64,000 bases of DNA from Clostridiales bacterium (lineage in GTDB: Bacteria; Bacillota; Clostridia; Lachnospirales; Lachnospiraceae): contig DUNO01000066.1 of NCBI GenBank assembly GCA_012839295.1, positions 62,001-126,000 on the forward strand, given 5' to 3'. The notes under the pieces were generated by a model. It was not told where the DNA came from. It saw only the letters and a list, made by a program, of their open reading frames with translations, and searched no databases. The translations under genes were made by a program, and so were the position numbers. Positions 26,248-34,489 of this stretch are shown here, piece by piece. Position 1 is the first letter of the stretch. Every line of letters starts with the position of its first letter.

Positions 26248-26565
26248 TTACCGAATTAACCAACTATAATCCTGCCTACAATCAAGGATATAATCAACCT
26301 CCACGGTATCGTCCTTAATTTGATAAAGAACCAGATACCATTTTTCAATAAACATCTTATGATATTTGTTTGGGGGGATATACATTTCCTCAAAAAAGGG
26401 AAAGCGCTGCGGCATACTGGACAGGGAACGCAACGCATCAATTATTTGTTTCTTTTTCTTTTCCGCAGTTTCCTTGTTGACCTGAGCCATAAAGCGGATA
26501 TGCATTCCCAACATCTGCTTTGCCCGGTCTGACACAATTATCTTATATCTCTTATTCTCAGTCAT
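26248..26565 (-). CDS. RelE/ParE-superfamily toxin
   Basis: 105 residues of the plasmid-stabilisation/RelE-ParE fold: YKIIVSDRAKQMLGMHIRFM start, a long helix (ETAEKKKKQIIDALRSL), then RFPFFEE and the beta-rich YHKMFIEKWYLVLYQIKDDTVEVDYILDCRQDY end. Such toxins are mRNA interferases or gyrase poisons; the sequence alone does not say which. Encoded 3 bases after its antitoxin. Intact. Confidence 0.88.
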   Translation of the reverse strand: MTENKRYKIIVSDRAKQMLGMHIRFMAQVNKETAEKKKKQIIDALRSLSSMPQRFPFFEEMYIPPNKYHKMFIEKWYLVLYQIKDDTVEVDYILDCRQDYSWLIR

Positions 26566-26568
26566 GGA

Positions 26569-26835
26569 CTATACCTCTGCAATGATTTCATCCAGATAAA
26601 CATCCAGTTCTTCAATATCGCATCCGGCTCTTCCTGCTATCTTATCTTCTTCAACAGCTAACAGTTCTTCACGAAGCTTCAGCATCTTTTCTCTTCTGGT
26701 AAATGTATCAATATCCATGACGACCAAATCACCTTCACCGTTCTTCGTAAGGAAAACTGGCTCTGCGGTCTTCCTGCATATATCAGCGATTTCGTTATAG
26801 TTCTGTCGAATTGCTGCAGATGGACGAATATTCAT
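26569..26835 (-). CDS. Phd/YefM-family antitoxin
   Basis: 88 residues. The N-terminal DNA-binding part is Phd-like (NIRPSAAIRQNYNEIADICRKTAEPVFLTKNGEGDLVVMDIDTF); the acidic C-terminus (EEDKIAGRAGCDIEELDVYLDEIIAEV) should bind the toxin. Start follows AAGGGGAGGTGCTACT. The gene order antitoxin then toxin and the palindrome at the promoter fit autoregulation. Confidence 0.9.
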   Translation of the reverse strand: MNIRPSAAIRQNYNEIADICRKTAEPVFLTKNGEGDLVVMDIDTFTRREKMLKLREELLAVEEDKIAGRAGCDIEELDVYLDEIIAEV

Positions 26836-26858
26836 AGTAGCACCTCCCCTTAATATAG

Positions 26859-26906
26859 ATAGTAATATTCTAACTATATTATACCCATTTTATACTATAA
26901 AGTCAA
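26859..26906 (-). promoter_or_regulatory. Promoter and operator of the toxin-antitoxin pair
   Basis: On the minus strand TTGACT and TATAAT lie 17 bases apart (26901-26906 and 26878-26883). Directly downstream ATAGT and ACTAT flank a 9-base centre (26859-26877), a candidate site for antitoxin binding. Confidence 0.75.
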
Positions 26907-26948
26907 TTCAGAAAAAGAAATAGTTACCTCGTATACGGCAAAGCAGTT

Positions 26949-27253
26949 ATGGCTTCCGGGAAGTATGTAGGGCTAGAAGCCCTGACGCTTCCCTTTAAAA
27001 AACATTTCTCCGTCTACAGTAACCAGCTTGGTCTTATCCATAATAAGATATTTGAATCTGTTGCTAAGTACCATTTACATGGAGCAGGTGCCGAAGCTGC
27101 ATGCCTGAAAGGCACCTTGGAGGAAGCAGGACAGGATAATTTGATCATGCCTTTGATTGAAAGTGCTCCCCATATCATGGAGATGCTGCAGAGCTTTCCG
27201 CGATTAAAATAGCCCAGAACCGTGGATACCTGGAGGCAATTGAACGGATATAA
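26949..27253 (+). pseudogene. Fragment of a MalT/LuxR-type regulator
   Basis: The first frame ends ...AGQDNLIMPLIESAPHIMEMLQSFPRLK then stops; in another frame the next bases give AQNRGYLEAIERI before a stop. 'xxLxMPFxENxxxxxPLL' followed by a 'YLExI' helix is the pattern near the C-terminal end of large MalT-like LuxR proteins, just before the helix-turn-helix, which is absent here. No good start or ribosome site is seen. The assignment is by recalled motif only and is tentative; that it is a decayed fragment is more certain. Confidence 0.45.
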
Positions 27254-27553
27254 ACTCCCATTGTATTAGAACGCAGCATTCATGGCTGCAGGTACTGGAG
27301 AAATGGGTCTTGCGCTGAGCGTAAAGCCGACCCGGAGCGTAACATAACATTGACCTTCTTGCCGATTATGAGTATAATATGCTTAAGAAAATTCTTTTCA
27401 AAGGCATAAAACACTATCCTATTCTTCCGAGCTTTACAAAGGGCTTGAAGATGAGTAAACGAAACTATGGCATTTAAGTGCACACGCACTGTTTCAAATG
27501 TTCCAAGAAAAATTGCAGACAGGTCAAATCACTTACCCGGAGGAAGGATAACC

Positions 27554-27760
27554 ATGAATATAGAGGGAAAATTCCTTGTCTATTGCCTCGAAATGTATCG
27601 GGCAGCCAAGAATATGACAGGCAAACAGGTAATAGAGTTATTCATGCAGTATGACGTGGTTGATTATATCCTGTCCTGCTATGAAGCCTTGCACACAACA
27701 GGTGTGAACTATATCGTTGAGGATATCGATTTGTTTATGGAAGCACGTCGGGAAAGTTGA
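27554..27760 (+). CDS. DUF3791-family small protein
   Basis: The ATG at 27554 follows GGAGGAAGGATAACC and gives 68 residues; the track start adds 29 residues with no signal. The sequence (FLVYCLEMYRAAKNMTGKQVIELFMQYDVVDYILSCYEALHTTGVNYIVEDIDLFM) matches the recalled DUF3791 pattern ending in 'LHTxGxxYIVxDI'. DUF3791 genes usually accompany a DUF3990 gene; none is visible here, and the 27254-27553 stretch holds no recognisable gene. Probably an orphan in a decayed island. Confidence 0.75.
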   Translation: MNIEGKFLVYCLEMYRAAKNMTGKQVIELFMQYDVVDYILSCYEALHTTGVNYIVEDIDLFMEARRES

Positions 27761-27796
27761 TACACAACATTAGCGCATTATAGCTATTATTGAAAA

Positions 27797-27837
27797 ACAA
27801 GGGCACACCCCCCATTTAATGGTTTTTGTACCCTTGT
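27797..27837 (-). terminator. Terminator of the surface-protein gene
   Basis: ACAAGGGTACA and TGTGCCCTTGT pair (one G-U) on the minus strand and are followed by TTTTTC, 20 bases past the stop codon. Confidence 0.85.
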
Positions 27838-27856
27838 CAATATTACTTCAAGATAT

Positions 27857-30724
27857 TTACTTTACAGTAACATGTAGGTTTTTAAGTATTGAAGGATCAA
27901 TTGGTTTGCCAGAAGGATCCTTGGCCAGCGCATCAGCATCCTGTGCTGTAGACAAGCTGTCAAAGGACAATGTGACTATGGAGGAAGTACTAACTTTTGA
28001 AAAATCAATACTTTCTAGACAACCTGCTTCAAATACCCGATTGTTATAACCATTGTAGACAGCCTCTCCCCTTAGTCGGTAAGAAATTCCGTCAATGGTT
28101 AAAACATACTGGCATCCCTGTCTTAAATAATAATCTTCGTAGATATCTCCGCTTATCTCCAGTGACAGGATCTTCTGAGCTAAATCCAACCCAACGCCAC
28201 TTACTATAAACCCGCTATAAGGAGTAGCTGATACAGTCTCACTAAAGCTGACATATTGCTTATCCACAACATCATATAAATCCTTACCACCATTTGGAGA
28301 TAAAGTAATAGTGTAGCTGGAAGCCTTTCCTGTGGCACCAGCAGCATAGACAGATTGCTCGCTGTAATCAGTTGAATATCTGACAGGAACGTAATCCCAT
28401 TCACCAAGCGGCTGTCCGTCAGCATCTATCCGAATAGAATAGTCAAAGTCTGCAAATCGTGGTGAAAGGTGCAATGTCAGGTATTTACCATCCTCTGATA
28501 CGAACAGCTTATCAATCTTGGGGGCCGCATCTTGGATGAGCTTATTAAAATAAGAGAAATCCCCGGGTTGTTGACGGGATAACGTAAAGCTTTCCATACG
28601 ATTCGGTATGTTGGCAATATCAGTAATTCCACCTAACTCGGGCACATATGTAATTTGAAGAGCATCCAAATCGGATCCGGTTGGATAGACCAGGGTAAGG
28701 TCAATCCAGTCAGAATAGGGAACATAATAGTCTTTGTCGTTCTTGTGGAGGTTTACCGCCGTAATACTGGATCCGGTAACGCCGCTTACCGTAAAGGCAT
28801 TGCCACTCACAGTTTTTGCCGTGTCAAGAACTTCAGAGGTAATGATCCGGACGGTACGGGTACTATTTTCACCTTCCACAACAGGTTCAGACCAAAATGC
28901 ATCATAAACAGACGGCGCAACATTATCACCAAAACTTGATCCGGTCTCCTTTGAAAATGCAATCCTTGTAGGCACGGCAGAAGTCTCTACGGAAGATTTA
29001 ACAACAAAATAGATCTTCATACCTTCCTGCCCATTATAATACATTGATTCTGTAACCACCTTTTCCTCAGAACCTGTAAGTGTGACAACGCCCGACCTAG
29101 AGGCCCAAATTATATCGTGATGTCTGGAGCCATCCGGATCTATAGTGTCAATGCCGAGATGTCCATGTATTACTGATTCGGAAGATGCATCACTGGAAGT
29201 GTTATCAGAAGTTATCACATAATAAACCTTCACAGGAGAAGACGGAGATGCAATTCCATCCTTTAACTTGATTCTCAGCATAACATTGCGTTGGGAACCA
29301 GGGTTATTATCAACGTCTTTTGCTAATTCAACGATTGGATAGTCGGCTGCAAAGCGAGCATCTGTACGATAGGTTGTCTGCCCATCATCAGTGCCTGAGC
29401 CATTATCATTACCTGAGCCATTATCATTACCTGAGCCATTATCATTACCTGAGCCATTATCACCCGGGTCACCGTTACCTGAACCTCCGTTACTTGAACC
29501 CCCGCTGCCTGAGCCTGTGTTTGCATTGCCACCGGAACCTGAGCCTGTATTGGAAGTATTTCCTTTGCCGGTCGTTGCACCAGTAACTGTATCAACCCTG
29601 CCTTCACCTGAGATCACCGTATCCTGCGCTGCACTGTTGACAGACTTAATGGAAGCTTTACCCGCAACATCAATGGATAATCCTTTGGCTGATTCTTTAG
29701 CCGTTACGCTAGAGATGGAGCCGGTATCTGCTACCTTAATAGAGGAACCAGCGGCAGATGTGGCAATATCCTTAACAGTACCGCTAACCTCCAGCCTAGC
29801 ATTAGAAGCAGTAGATTTTAATTCAACCGTATCAACCACACTATCTTTTGATACAGAAAAGCTGGTATTCTCGCCTAATAAAGTGACATTGGTGATTGTT
29901 GCGTTGTTCGTCGACACATGGATATCATTCCCGACAACATTGACAGAACCGATGGGACCGTATAAGATGACATCATCACAGCCGTCATTAATGTATATAA
30001 GCCGTACATTTGCGTCATTAGACACCTTGATACTGACCACATTATTGACCTGGATGATCTCCATAGTTGAAATATCGGAAGTTCCCAGGATTTTAACGGA
30101 ATTTTCGCCTCCGCCGCGAACGATTAATTTTCCGGTTACTGTGACATTTTCTAAAATGGCTTCTTTGTCTGCAACACCGTCACCGATCACAAGATTACCA
30201 TTTACTGTGACGTTCTTTAGGGTTAGATCAGGCTTATTAAGCATGACATTTCCTTTATAGACCTTGTCACTTACACTTTTTGTGATTACAGTAGGTATCA
30301 CTTTAGAGATGTAGGCATTGAAGCTTTTCGGTGTTAATGTGGCATAGGGCTCATATGTTCCAAGAACCTCAAGCCGTCTGGTCTTTAATATTCTGGATAA
30401 GATCGTTGCCACAAAGTTATAATCTGCTTTTGCCGAAGCCTTTGCTAACTCATGCTTTTTATTTGGGATGAGATAGCCTGCATTGTAAGCTATCGACATT
30501 GTAGAATAATACGGATTACTCTTCTTATAATTTACAATGTTTTTCATCTCACTGGATTCCTTGGTTGCCCCAATGAGTGTGTTTACCGCCTTGCAAACCT
30601 CGCCGCGTGTTACTGTAACAGGCTTTTTTGAAGAACCTGTTGCTGCCTGTACCGGTGACAGCATACCCAACACCATGCTGACTGCAAGTACAAAGCCAAA
30701 TAGCCTTTTTACTGCTCTGTTCAT
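27857..30724 (-). CDS. Large secreted surface protein: SLH-like domain, beta-helix, repeat linker
   Basis: 955 residues. Residues 1-28 are a Sec signal peptide (LFGFVLAVSMVLGMLSPVQAA). Residues ~35-115 look like degenerate S-layer-homology sequence (VTRGEVCKAVNTLIG; YYSTMSIAYNAGYLIPN), suggesting attachment to secondary wall polymers. Residues ~160-400 are a parallel beta-helix-like string of short strands (TLKNVTVNGNLVIGDG, ILENVTVTGKLIVRGGG). A Gly/Ser/Asn/Asp linker with NGSGND repeats follows, then a ~500-residue C-terminal region of beta domains. No LPXTG. It is divergent from the LytTR regulator across a region with LytTR-type boxes. Function unknown. Confidence 0.88.
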   Translation of the reverse strand: MNRAVKRLFGFVLAVSMVLGMLSPVQAATGSSKKPVTVTRGEVCKAVNTLIGATKESSEMKNIVNYKKSNPYYSTMSIAYNAGYLIPNKKHELAKASAKADYNFVATILSRILKTRRLEVLGTYEPYATLTPKSFNAYISKVIPTVITKSVSDKVYKGNVMLNKPDLTLKNVTVNGNLVIGDGVADKEAILENVTVTGKLIVRGGGENSVKILGTSDISTMEIIQVNNVVSIKVSNDANVRLIYINDGCDDVILYGPIGSVNVVGNDIHVSTNNATITNVTLLGENTSFSVSKDSVVDTVELKSTASNARLEVSGTVKDIATSAAGSSIKVADTGSISSVTAKESAKGLSIDVAGKASIKSVNSAAQDTVISGEGRVDTVTGATTGKGNTSNTGSGSGGNANTGSGSGGSSNGGSGNGDPGDNGSGNDNGSGNDNGSGNDNGSGTDDGQTTYRTDARFAADYPIVELAKDVDNNPGSQRNVMLRIKLKDGIASPSSPVKVYYVITSDNTSSDASSESVIHGHLGIDTIDPDGSRHHDIIWASRSGVVTLTGSEEKVVTESMYYNGQEGMKIYFVVKSSVETSAVPTRIAFSKETGSSFGDNVAPSVYDAFWSEPVVEGENSTRTVRIITSEVLDTAKTVSGNAFTVSGVTGSSITAVNLHKNDKDYYVPYSDWIDLTLVYPTGSDLDALQITYVPELGGITDIANIPNRMESFTLSRQQPGDFSYFNKLIQDAAPKIDKLFVSEDGKYLTLHLSPRFADFDYSIRIDADGQPLGEWDYVPVRYSTDYSEQSVYAAGATGKASSYTITLSPNGGKDLYDVVDKQYVSFSETVSATPYSGFIVSGVGLDLAQKILSLEISGDIYEDYYLRQGCQYVLTIDGISYRLRGEAVYNGYNNRVFEAGCLESIDFSKVSTSSIVTLSFDSLSTAQDADALAKDPSGKPIDPSILKNLHVTVK
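29394..29465 (-). repeat. 18-bp coding tandem repeat in the linker
   Basis: Four head-to-tail copies of CCTGAGCCATTATCATTA (plus strand), the last partial, encoding the NGSGND hexamer on the minus strand. The antisense frame stays open and gives the spurious 289-residue track ORF. Confidence 0.9.
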
Positions 30725-30937
30725 ACATATCCTCCTCGTTATGATTTATAATGTGTATAAATTAAAGCCAGAGAGGCTTTAATTTCCATGGCGGCTTTAT
30801 TTTTCTTGCCTACCGTTCTCAATTATTCCCACTACAATTATTAATGGGGAATAGAGGAACCAGTGCCTATTGCTTTCGTCCCCTTTATGTAAGTTTTTAG
30901 AATAATTATAGCAAAAAAGTATCCGTCCCATCGTTTT

Positions 30938-30971
30938 AGTTATGACATTAAAATGATGAGTTATGACATTA
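30938..30971 (+). promoter_or_regulatory. LytTR-type direct repeat between surface protein and regulator
   Basis: AGTTATGACATTA occurs twice at exactly 21-base spacing. AgrA/LytTR regulators bind direct repeats of about 9 bases with ~21-base period, so this is a good candidate site. It lies 70 bases before the response regulator start and could act on it and on the divergent surface-protein gene. The remainder of 30725-31040 shows no gene. Confidence 0.65.
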
Positions 30972-31040
30972 CCCAGTCAAATTATATCTTGCCATCCGTT
31001 TGTTGTTATGTTAACTTAGATTATGGGAGCGTGAGAGGAC

Positions 31041-31751
31041 ATGAGAATTGGAATTTGCGATGACAACGAACACTATTTAAAGAAACTAACCCTTATGGTA
31101 GATGATATGACCGCAGACTATGAAGATAGATCGATAGAACCAGTGAGTCCGGATAAATTATTGGATGAAATTAAGAACAGATCTTTTTCTTATGATGTCT
31201 TTATTACTGATATTGATTTAGGTAATTATACCGGAATTGAGCTTGTAAAGGAAATTAACGACATAAGCTCCTCCTGCATTATTATCTTTATAAGCAACCA
31301 CATCAATTTTGCAACCCAAGTCTATGACGTACGCCATATTTATTTCGTCTTAAAATCCGAGGCGGAAGTACGCCTTGCTAAGGCATTGGAGAAAGCCTTC
31401 TCAATATACCAGGAACAAAGAAATTCATTCCTTGCGATAAGCTATCAAAATAAAAATCACCGAATAGCTCTGGCAGATATTACTTACATAGAAGCATTTG
31501 GACGGTATTTATACATTCATACCAAAGAGGAAACATACACATGCATTAAAACCCTGAGAGACATTTCTATGGAGCTCAGCAGAGTTTTTGTAAAATGTCA
31601 TAAAAGCTTTATCATAAATATGGATTATGTACGCTCTAATGACCGCGGTAATTGTTTATTATCATCCGGGGAAATTATCCCTATCAGCACCACTTATAAC
31701 AAAGCTTTCCAAGATTCTTTTCGTCAATATATTTTCGGCCGGTTGACATAA
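31041..31751 (+). CDS. LytTR-family response regulator (AgrA-like)
   Basis: 236 residues. Receiver domain 1-120 with acidic pocket (ICDDNEHY) and phospho-acceptor Asp in VFITDIDLGNYTGIELV near residue 57; the conserved Lys is present in YFVLKSEAE. LytTR DNA-binding domain ~135-232 (DITYIEAFGRYLYIHTKEETYTC; FVKCHKSFIINMDYVRS). Start follows GAGAGGAC. The gene faces two AgrC-like kinase genes on the other strand. Likely recognises the 21-bp-period repeat upstream of itself. Confidence 0.94.
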   Translation: MRIGICDDNEHYLKKLTLMVDDMTADYEDRSIEPVSPDKLLDEIKNRSFSYDVFITDIDLGNYTGIELVKEINDISSSCIIIFISNHINFATQVYDVRHIYFVLKSEAEVRLAKALEKAFSIYQEQRNSFLAISYQNKNHRIALADITYIEAFGRYLYIHTKEETYTCIKTLRDISMELSRVFVKCHKSFIINMDYVRSNDRGNCLLSSGEIIPISTTYNKAFQDSFRQYIFGRLT

Positions 31752-31767
31752 TGTCGGCCAACATTAT
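31746..31767. terminator. Imperfect palindrome between convergent regulator and peptide genes
   Basis: CATAATGTCGGCCAACATTATG is a near-perfect palindrome spanning both stop codons. It may end transcription on both strands, though no T-run is present. Confidence 0.35.
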
Positions 31768-31910
31768 GCCAGTTTAAATGCGTTTATGTATACGGAGATG
31801 AGCGTTAAGCAACAGACGCTTGGTGTCATAATCCAATAGATTACATCCATTCCTTTCATTACAAAAGTGCTAAGCCGTTTATTAGCAAGAATTTTAACAT
31901 CAAATTCCAT
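31764..31910 (-). CDS. 48-residue hydrophobic peptide gene coupled to kinase
   Basis: Not in the ORF track because it is short. An ATG at 31910 lies inside the last codons of the upstream kinase and is preceded by GAGGTGAAAGAGT, a good ribosome site. The frame gives a basic N-terminus (MEFDVKILANKRLS), then a hydrophobic stretch VIYWIMTPSVCCLTLISVYI with a Cys pair, and a short tail. Size, position after an AgrC-like kinase and the Cys residues recall AgrD-type signal precursors, but no AgrB processing protease is nearby and no known family is recognised. A small membrane regulator of the kinase is an alternative. Confidence 0.6.
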   Translation of the reverse strand: MEFDVKILANKRLSTFVMKGMDVIYWIMTPSVCCLTLISVYINAFKLA

Positions 31911-33300
31911 ACTCTTTCACCTCATCTGAATCTATTTTCAGCATAACCAGGGATGAAAATGTATCTCCAAGGTCATTAAACTCCTTTTGCCCTTCATAGC
32001 GCTCTACCACTTCCTCAATTATCTTCAGACCATATCCATGAAGCTTTTTATTCTCCTTCCAGGTCATAAAACGCTTTTTTTCTGTTAATGCTTCTGCTCT
32101 ATCTTGTAATTTGCTATTAATTATTCTGACACTAAAAAAGTTTCCAATTGTTGCTGCCTTGATATCTATCCAATTTTCGGCATCCGTATTTCTGAGGCAC
32201 CCTTCAATTGCATTATCCAATAAATTTGAAAAAACACTCATTAAATCAATGTCACTGATAGAAACATGCTCCGGTAACTGTATATCGATATGACAGGAGA
32301 TATTCTTATTGATACAAATTTTTGCTTTTGAAATTAAAACAGCATTTATAATCTTATTACAGCAATAATACTCTCTTTTAATGCTGCTATACTCGTCCAT
32401 AACCGCCTTTGTATAGTCCTTTGCTTCTTGGCTCATCCCCATAACAATCAGCTGCTGGATTGACTTAATATGATTTTCAATTTCTTGATAGAGTTTGATT
32501 AATTCCTGCTCTTGCTGCTGATAAGAGAGGGAATTATTATACTGTAGTTCCTTTTGTTGTAAGAGCATATTATTTTCAATTCTTAATACCCTTTTTTCTG
32601 TTTGGTTAATTGCTGTGAATAATATCACCAAGGCAGCCATTACAAAGACAAGGATATTCTTGTAATTTGATATTCCTTTCATAGGATTATCATCTATAAA
32701 ATAATCCTTTTTACTAAACGCTACAAGTACTGCATAACAAAAATAAAACAAGTACCAGGTCTTTTTCGAAATTTTTGCAATCCATTTATATTTATGTAGT
32801 CTTTTTCCGATCGCAAGAAAAATGCATCCCCATAATATCCCGATTAATATTATTAATATGTACAACGGCATTGTCTTTCCATTGACCGGATATACTGTTA
32901 CACCATTAACCTTATCCCAAAAGGTAAAGTAATTAGTATAAAATAACTCTGGCAGAATGACCGTAAGAACTAATATCAACGGCCACCAATATTTTTTATA
33001 CCATAGACCTTCCGTATACCTCACTATGAATAATAAGAATAACAGTATTTCAATTACAATATTTATTTTCAATAATATATAAACCAAACCATTATTGGGT
33101 ATGATTCTTTCTCCGACCAGGATAAATGACAATGCATCTGTAAGGGGTATATATTGTGCATAAAAAAGCCCCCATAGATAAGCCTTCCTTTTCGCAATTT
33201 TCAGTGTAAAGCTATTACATATGATATAATATATCATGATAATCGGTACCATCATCTGTATGTAAACATTAATAAATTCGATCAGCAAAAGACTACTCAT
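31900..33300 (-). CDS. AgrC-like GHKL sensor kinase lacking the phospho-acceptor His
   Basis: The ATG at 33300 follows GGGAGATATT and gives 466 residues; the track start is 6 residues longer. About seven membrane segments fill residues 1-230, then a coiled linker and a GHKL domain. The N box (FSNLLDNAIEGC) and G box (KLHGYGLKIIEEVV) are intact, so ATP binding is likely. The H box reads LYQEIENH where the family has xxHDxxNH, so the phosphorylated His is replaced by Gln and the Asp by Glu. It probably cannot autophosphorylate in the usual way. Encoded 26 bases after its paralogue. Confidence 0.88.
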   Translation of the reverse strand: MSSLLLIEFINVYIQMMVPIIMIYYIICNSFTLKIAKRKAYLWGLFYAQYIPLTDALSFILVGERIIPNNGLVYILLKINIVIEILLFLLFIVRYTEGLWYKKYWWPLILVLTVILPELFYTNYFTFWDKVNGVTVYPVNGKTMPLYILIILIGILWGCIFLAIGKRLHKYKWIAKISKKTWYLFYFCYAVLVAFSKKDYFIDDNPMKGISNYKNILVFVMAALVILFTAINQTEKRVLRIENNMLLQQKELQYNNSLSYQQQEQELIKLYQEIENHIKSIQQLIVMGMSQEAKDYTKAVMDEYSSIKREYYCCNKIINAVLISKAKICINKNISCHIDIQLPEHVSISDIDLMSVFSNLLDNAIEGCLRNTDAENWIDIKAATIGNFFSVRIINSKLQDRAEALTEKKRFMTWKENKKLHGYGLKIIEEVVERYEGQKEFNDLGDTFSSLVMLKIDSDEVKEYGI

Positions 33301-33326
33301 AATATCTCCCATACTCATATGCTAAA

Positions 33327-34061
33327 TTATTGTTTAATCGGAAAACTTACGGTAATAAGCGTTTCTTCCTCATTCTCTTTCTGTTCCTTCTGTCCTTTAT
33401 ACTGCATCAGTATTTTTTCAACCGAAAGCAACTGATATTGTTGTGAAGCAAGTTCTTTCCACACAGAAAGAGAGTTCTTTTTTTCGATCAATATCTCCTT
33501 AGATTTACTGCTTGCTATATTTATGGCAAAGTAATTATCCGACGCGAAAGATTGAATTTTAATAAATTTTTCAGTACCCACGCTTGTTTGACATTCTTTT
33601 ATTACCATATCCAGTAAATCCGAAAATATAGTCATTAAGTCTATTTCATGAATAGATAGATTTTGGGGTATCTGTACATCCGCATGAAATATAATATCAT
33701 TTATTCCGCAAATATTCTTCTTTTGCAATAGCACCGAATTTATAATCCCAATGCTACAAAAATAATCTCTCTTGCTATTCAGATAAGAATCAATTATATT
33801 CGATATATAATCCTCAGCTATCTGTTTATCTCCATTCTCAATCAGTATCTGAATTGTACTGATATGATTTCCTATATCATGATACAACTTATGAATATCC
33901 TTTTCTTGCTGTTGCAAAGTAAGATAATACTCATATTGCAGTTCATTCTGCCTATTTAATATAATATTTTCCGCCCGCAGAATCCGTTTTTCTGATCGAT
34001 TAATAATAACAAAATAGACAGCTCCTATCATTATTATTGAGGCAGCGATTATATACCCCAT
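33327..34061 (-). CDS. Truncated AgrC-like protein with His box but no ATP site
   Basis: 244 residues with one membrane segment (IIAASIIMIGAVYFVII) followed by a coiled linker and GHKL-like domain clearly paralogous to the downstream kinase. The H box is intact (LYHDIGNH, His61). The N box reads FSDLLDMVIKEC, the essential Asn replaced by Met, and the G box reads QQYQL, so ATP binding should be lost. The multi-helix sensor domain is absent. The ATG follows GGGGAGGACACCAT and the frame is closed upstream, so this is the real start unless there was an old frameshift. Defects are the mirror image of its neighbour. Confidence 0.86.
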   Translation of the reverse strand: MGYIIAASIIMIGAVYFVIINRSEKRILRAENIILNRQNELQYEYYLTLQQQEKDIHKLYHDIGNHISTIQILIENGDKQIAEDYISNIIDSYLNSKRDYFCSIGIINSVLLQKKNICGINDIIFHADVQIPQNLSIHEIDLMTIFSDLLDMVIKECQTSVGTEKFIKIQSFASDNYFAINIASSKSKEILIEKKNSLSVWKELASQQYQLLSVEKILMQYKGQKEQKENEEETLITVSFPIKQ

Positions 34062-34228
34062 ATGGTGTCCTCCCCGTATTTATTTCTTTATGGAATCGAA
34101 TCCCTAAGACAAAGGAGACGATATCAATGAGCGAATTTTTATAATTCTTGAAAAAACATGCTTCCGAACAAAGTATTTCCCTTCTCCTCAACGACTAATA
34201 CTGTCTCCAATATACATAATGTCAGCTC

Positions 34229-34283
34229 ACAGCCTGGCCAGTGGGAACCCCTGTATCATGAAAGCTCCCACCGGCCAGGCTGT
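34229..34283 (-). terminator. Long hairpin between mazF remnant and kinase genes
   Basis: 20-base arms (ACAGCCTGGCC... and ...GGCCAGGCTGT) pair at 18 positions; the two others are A-C on plus and G-U on minus, so the stem is complete in minus-strand RNA. It lies after the mazEF remnant and before the kinase genes. No T-run follows. Confidence 0.55.
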
Positions 34284-34341
34284 AACATTTCTCAATATCC
34301 AGATTCAGATAATTCATTAATTTCAGGGCAGAATAATAACA

Positions 34342-34489
34342 TTACCCTCTTTCAAGCTCAGAAAAAACAATCTCTAAAACTCATCCAGCAAATCGTCCGG
34401 TATTTTTTCAACAAAAGCATATTCCCTGCTTTCCAGGTCTACCACCTTTGTGTGAAATCCAGTTTGATAATATCTCCCTGCTTTACCAT
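34342..34489 (-). pseudogene. mazF-type toxin gene with internal deletion and frameshift
   Basis: The ATG overlaps the mazE stop (ATGGTAA), as in intact mazEF. The frame begins MVKQGDIIKLDF, a typical MazF N-terminus, then jumps to another frame with VVDLESREYAFVEKIPDDLLDE, a typical MazF C-terminus; about 70 central residues are lost. A further single-base deletion (GAGTTTTAG for GAGGTTTTAG) creates a stop, beyond which EIVFSELERG can still be read. The toxin is certainly non-functional. Confidence 0.82.

Noticed and set aside
9631-29465. Tandem repeats considered as CRISPR arrays
   Set aside because: Units are contiguous without unique spacers and preserve the coding frame; no cas genes are present.
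29391-30260. 289-aa plus-strand ORF starting with PEPLSL repeats
   Set aside because: Antisense shadow of the surface-protein gene's 18-bp repeat; no start signal.
34000-34191. 63-aa minus-strand ORF upstream of the truncated kinase, as a possible lost sensor domain
   Set aside because: Starts at TTG, overlaps the kinase in another frame and shows no similarity to the paralogue's membrane region.
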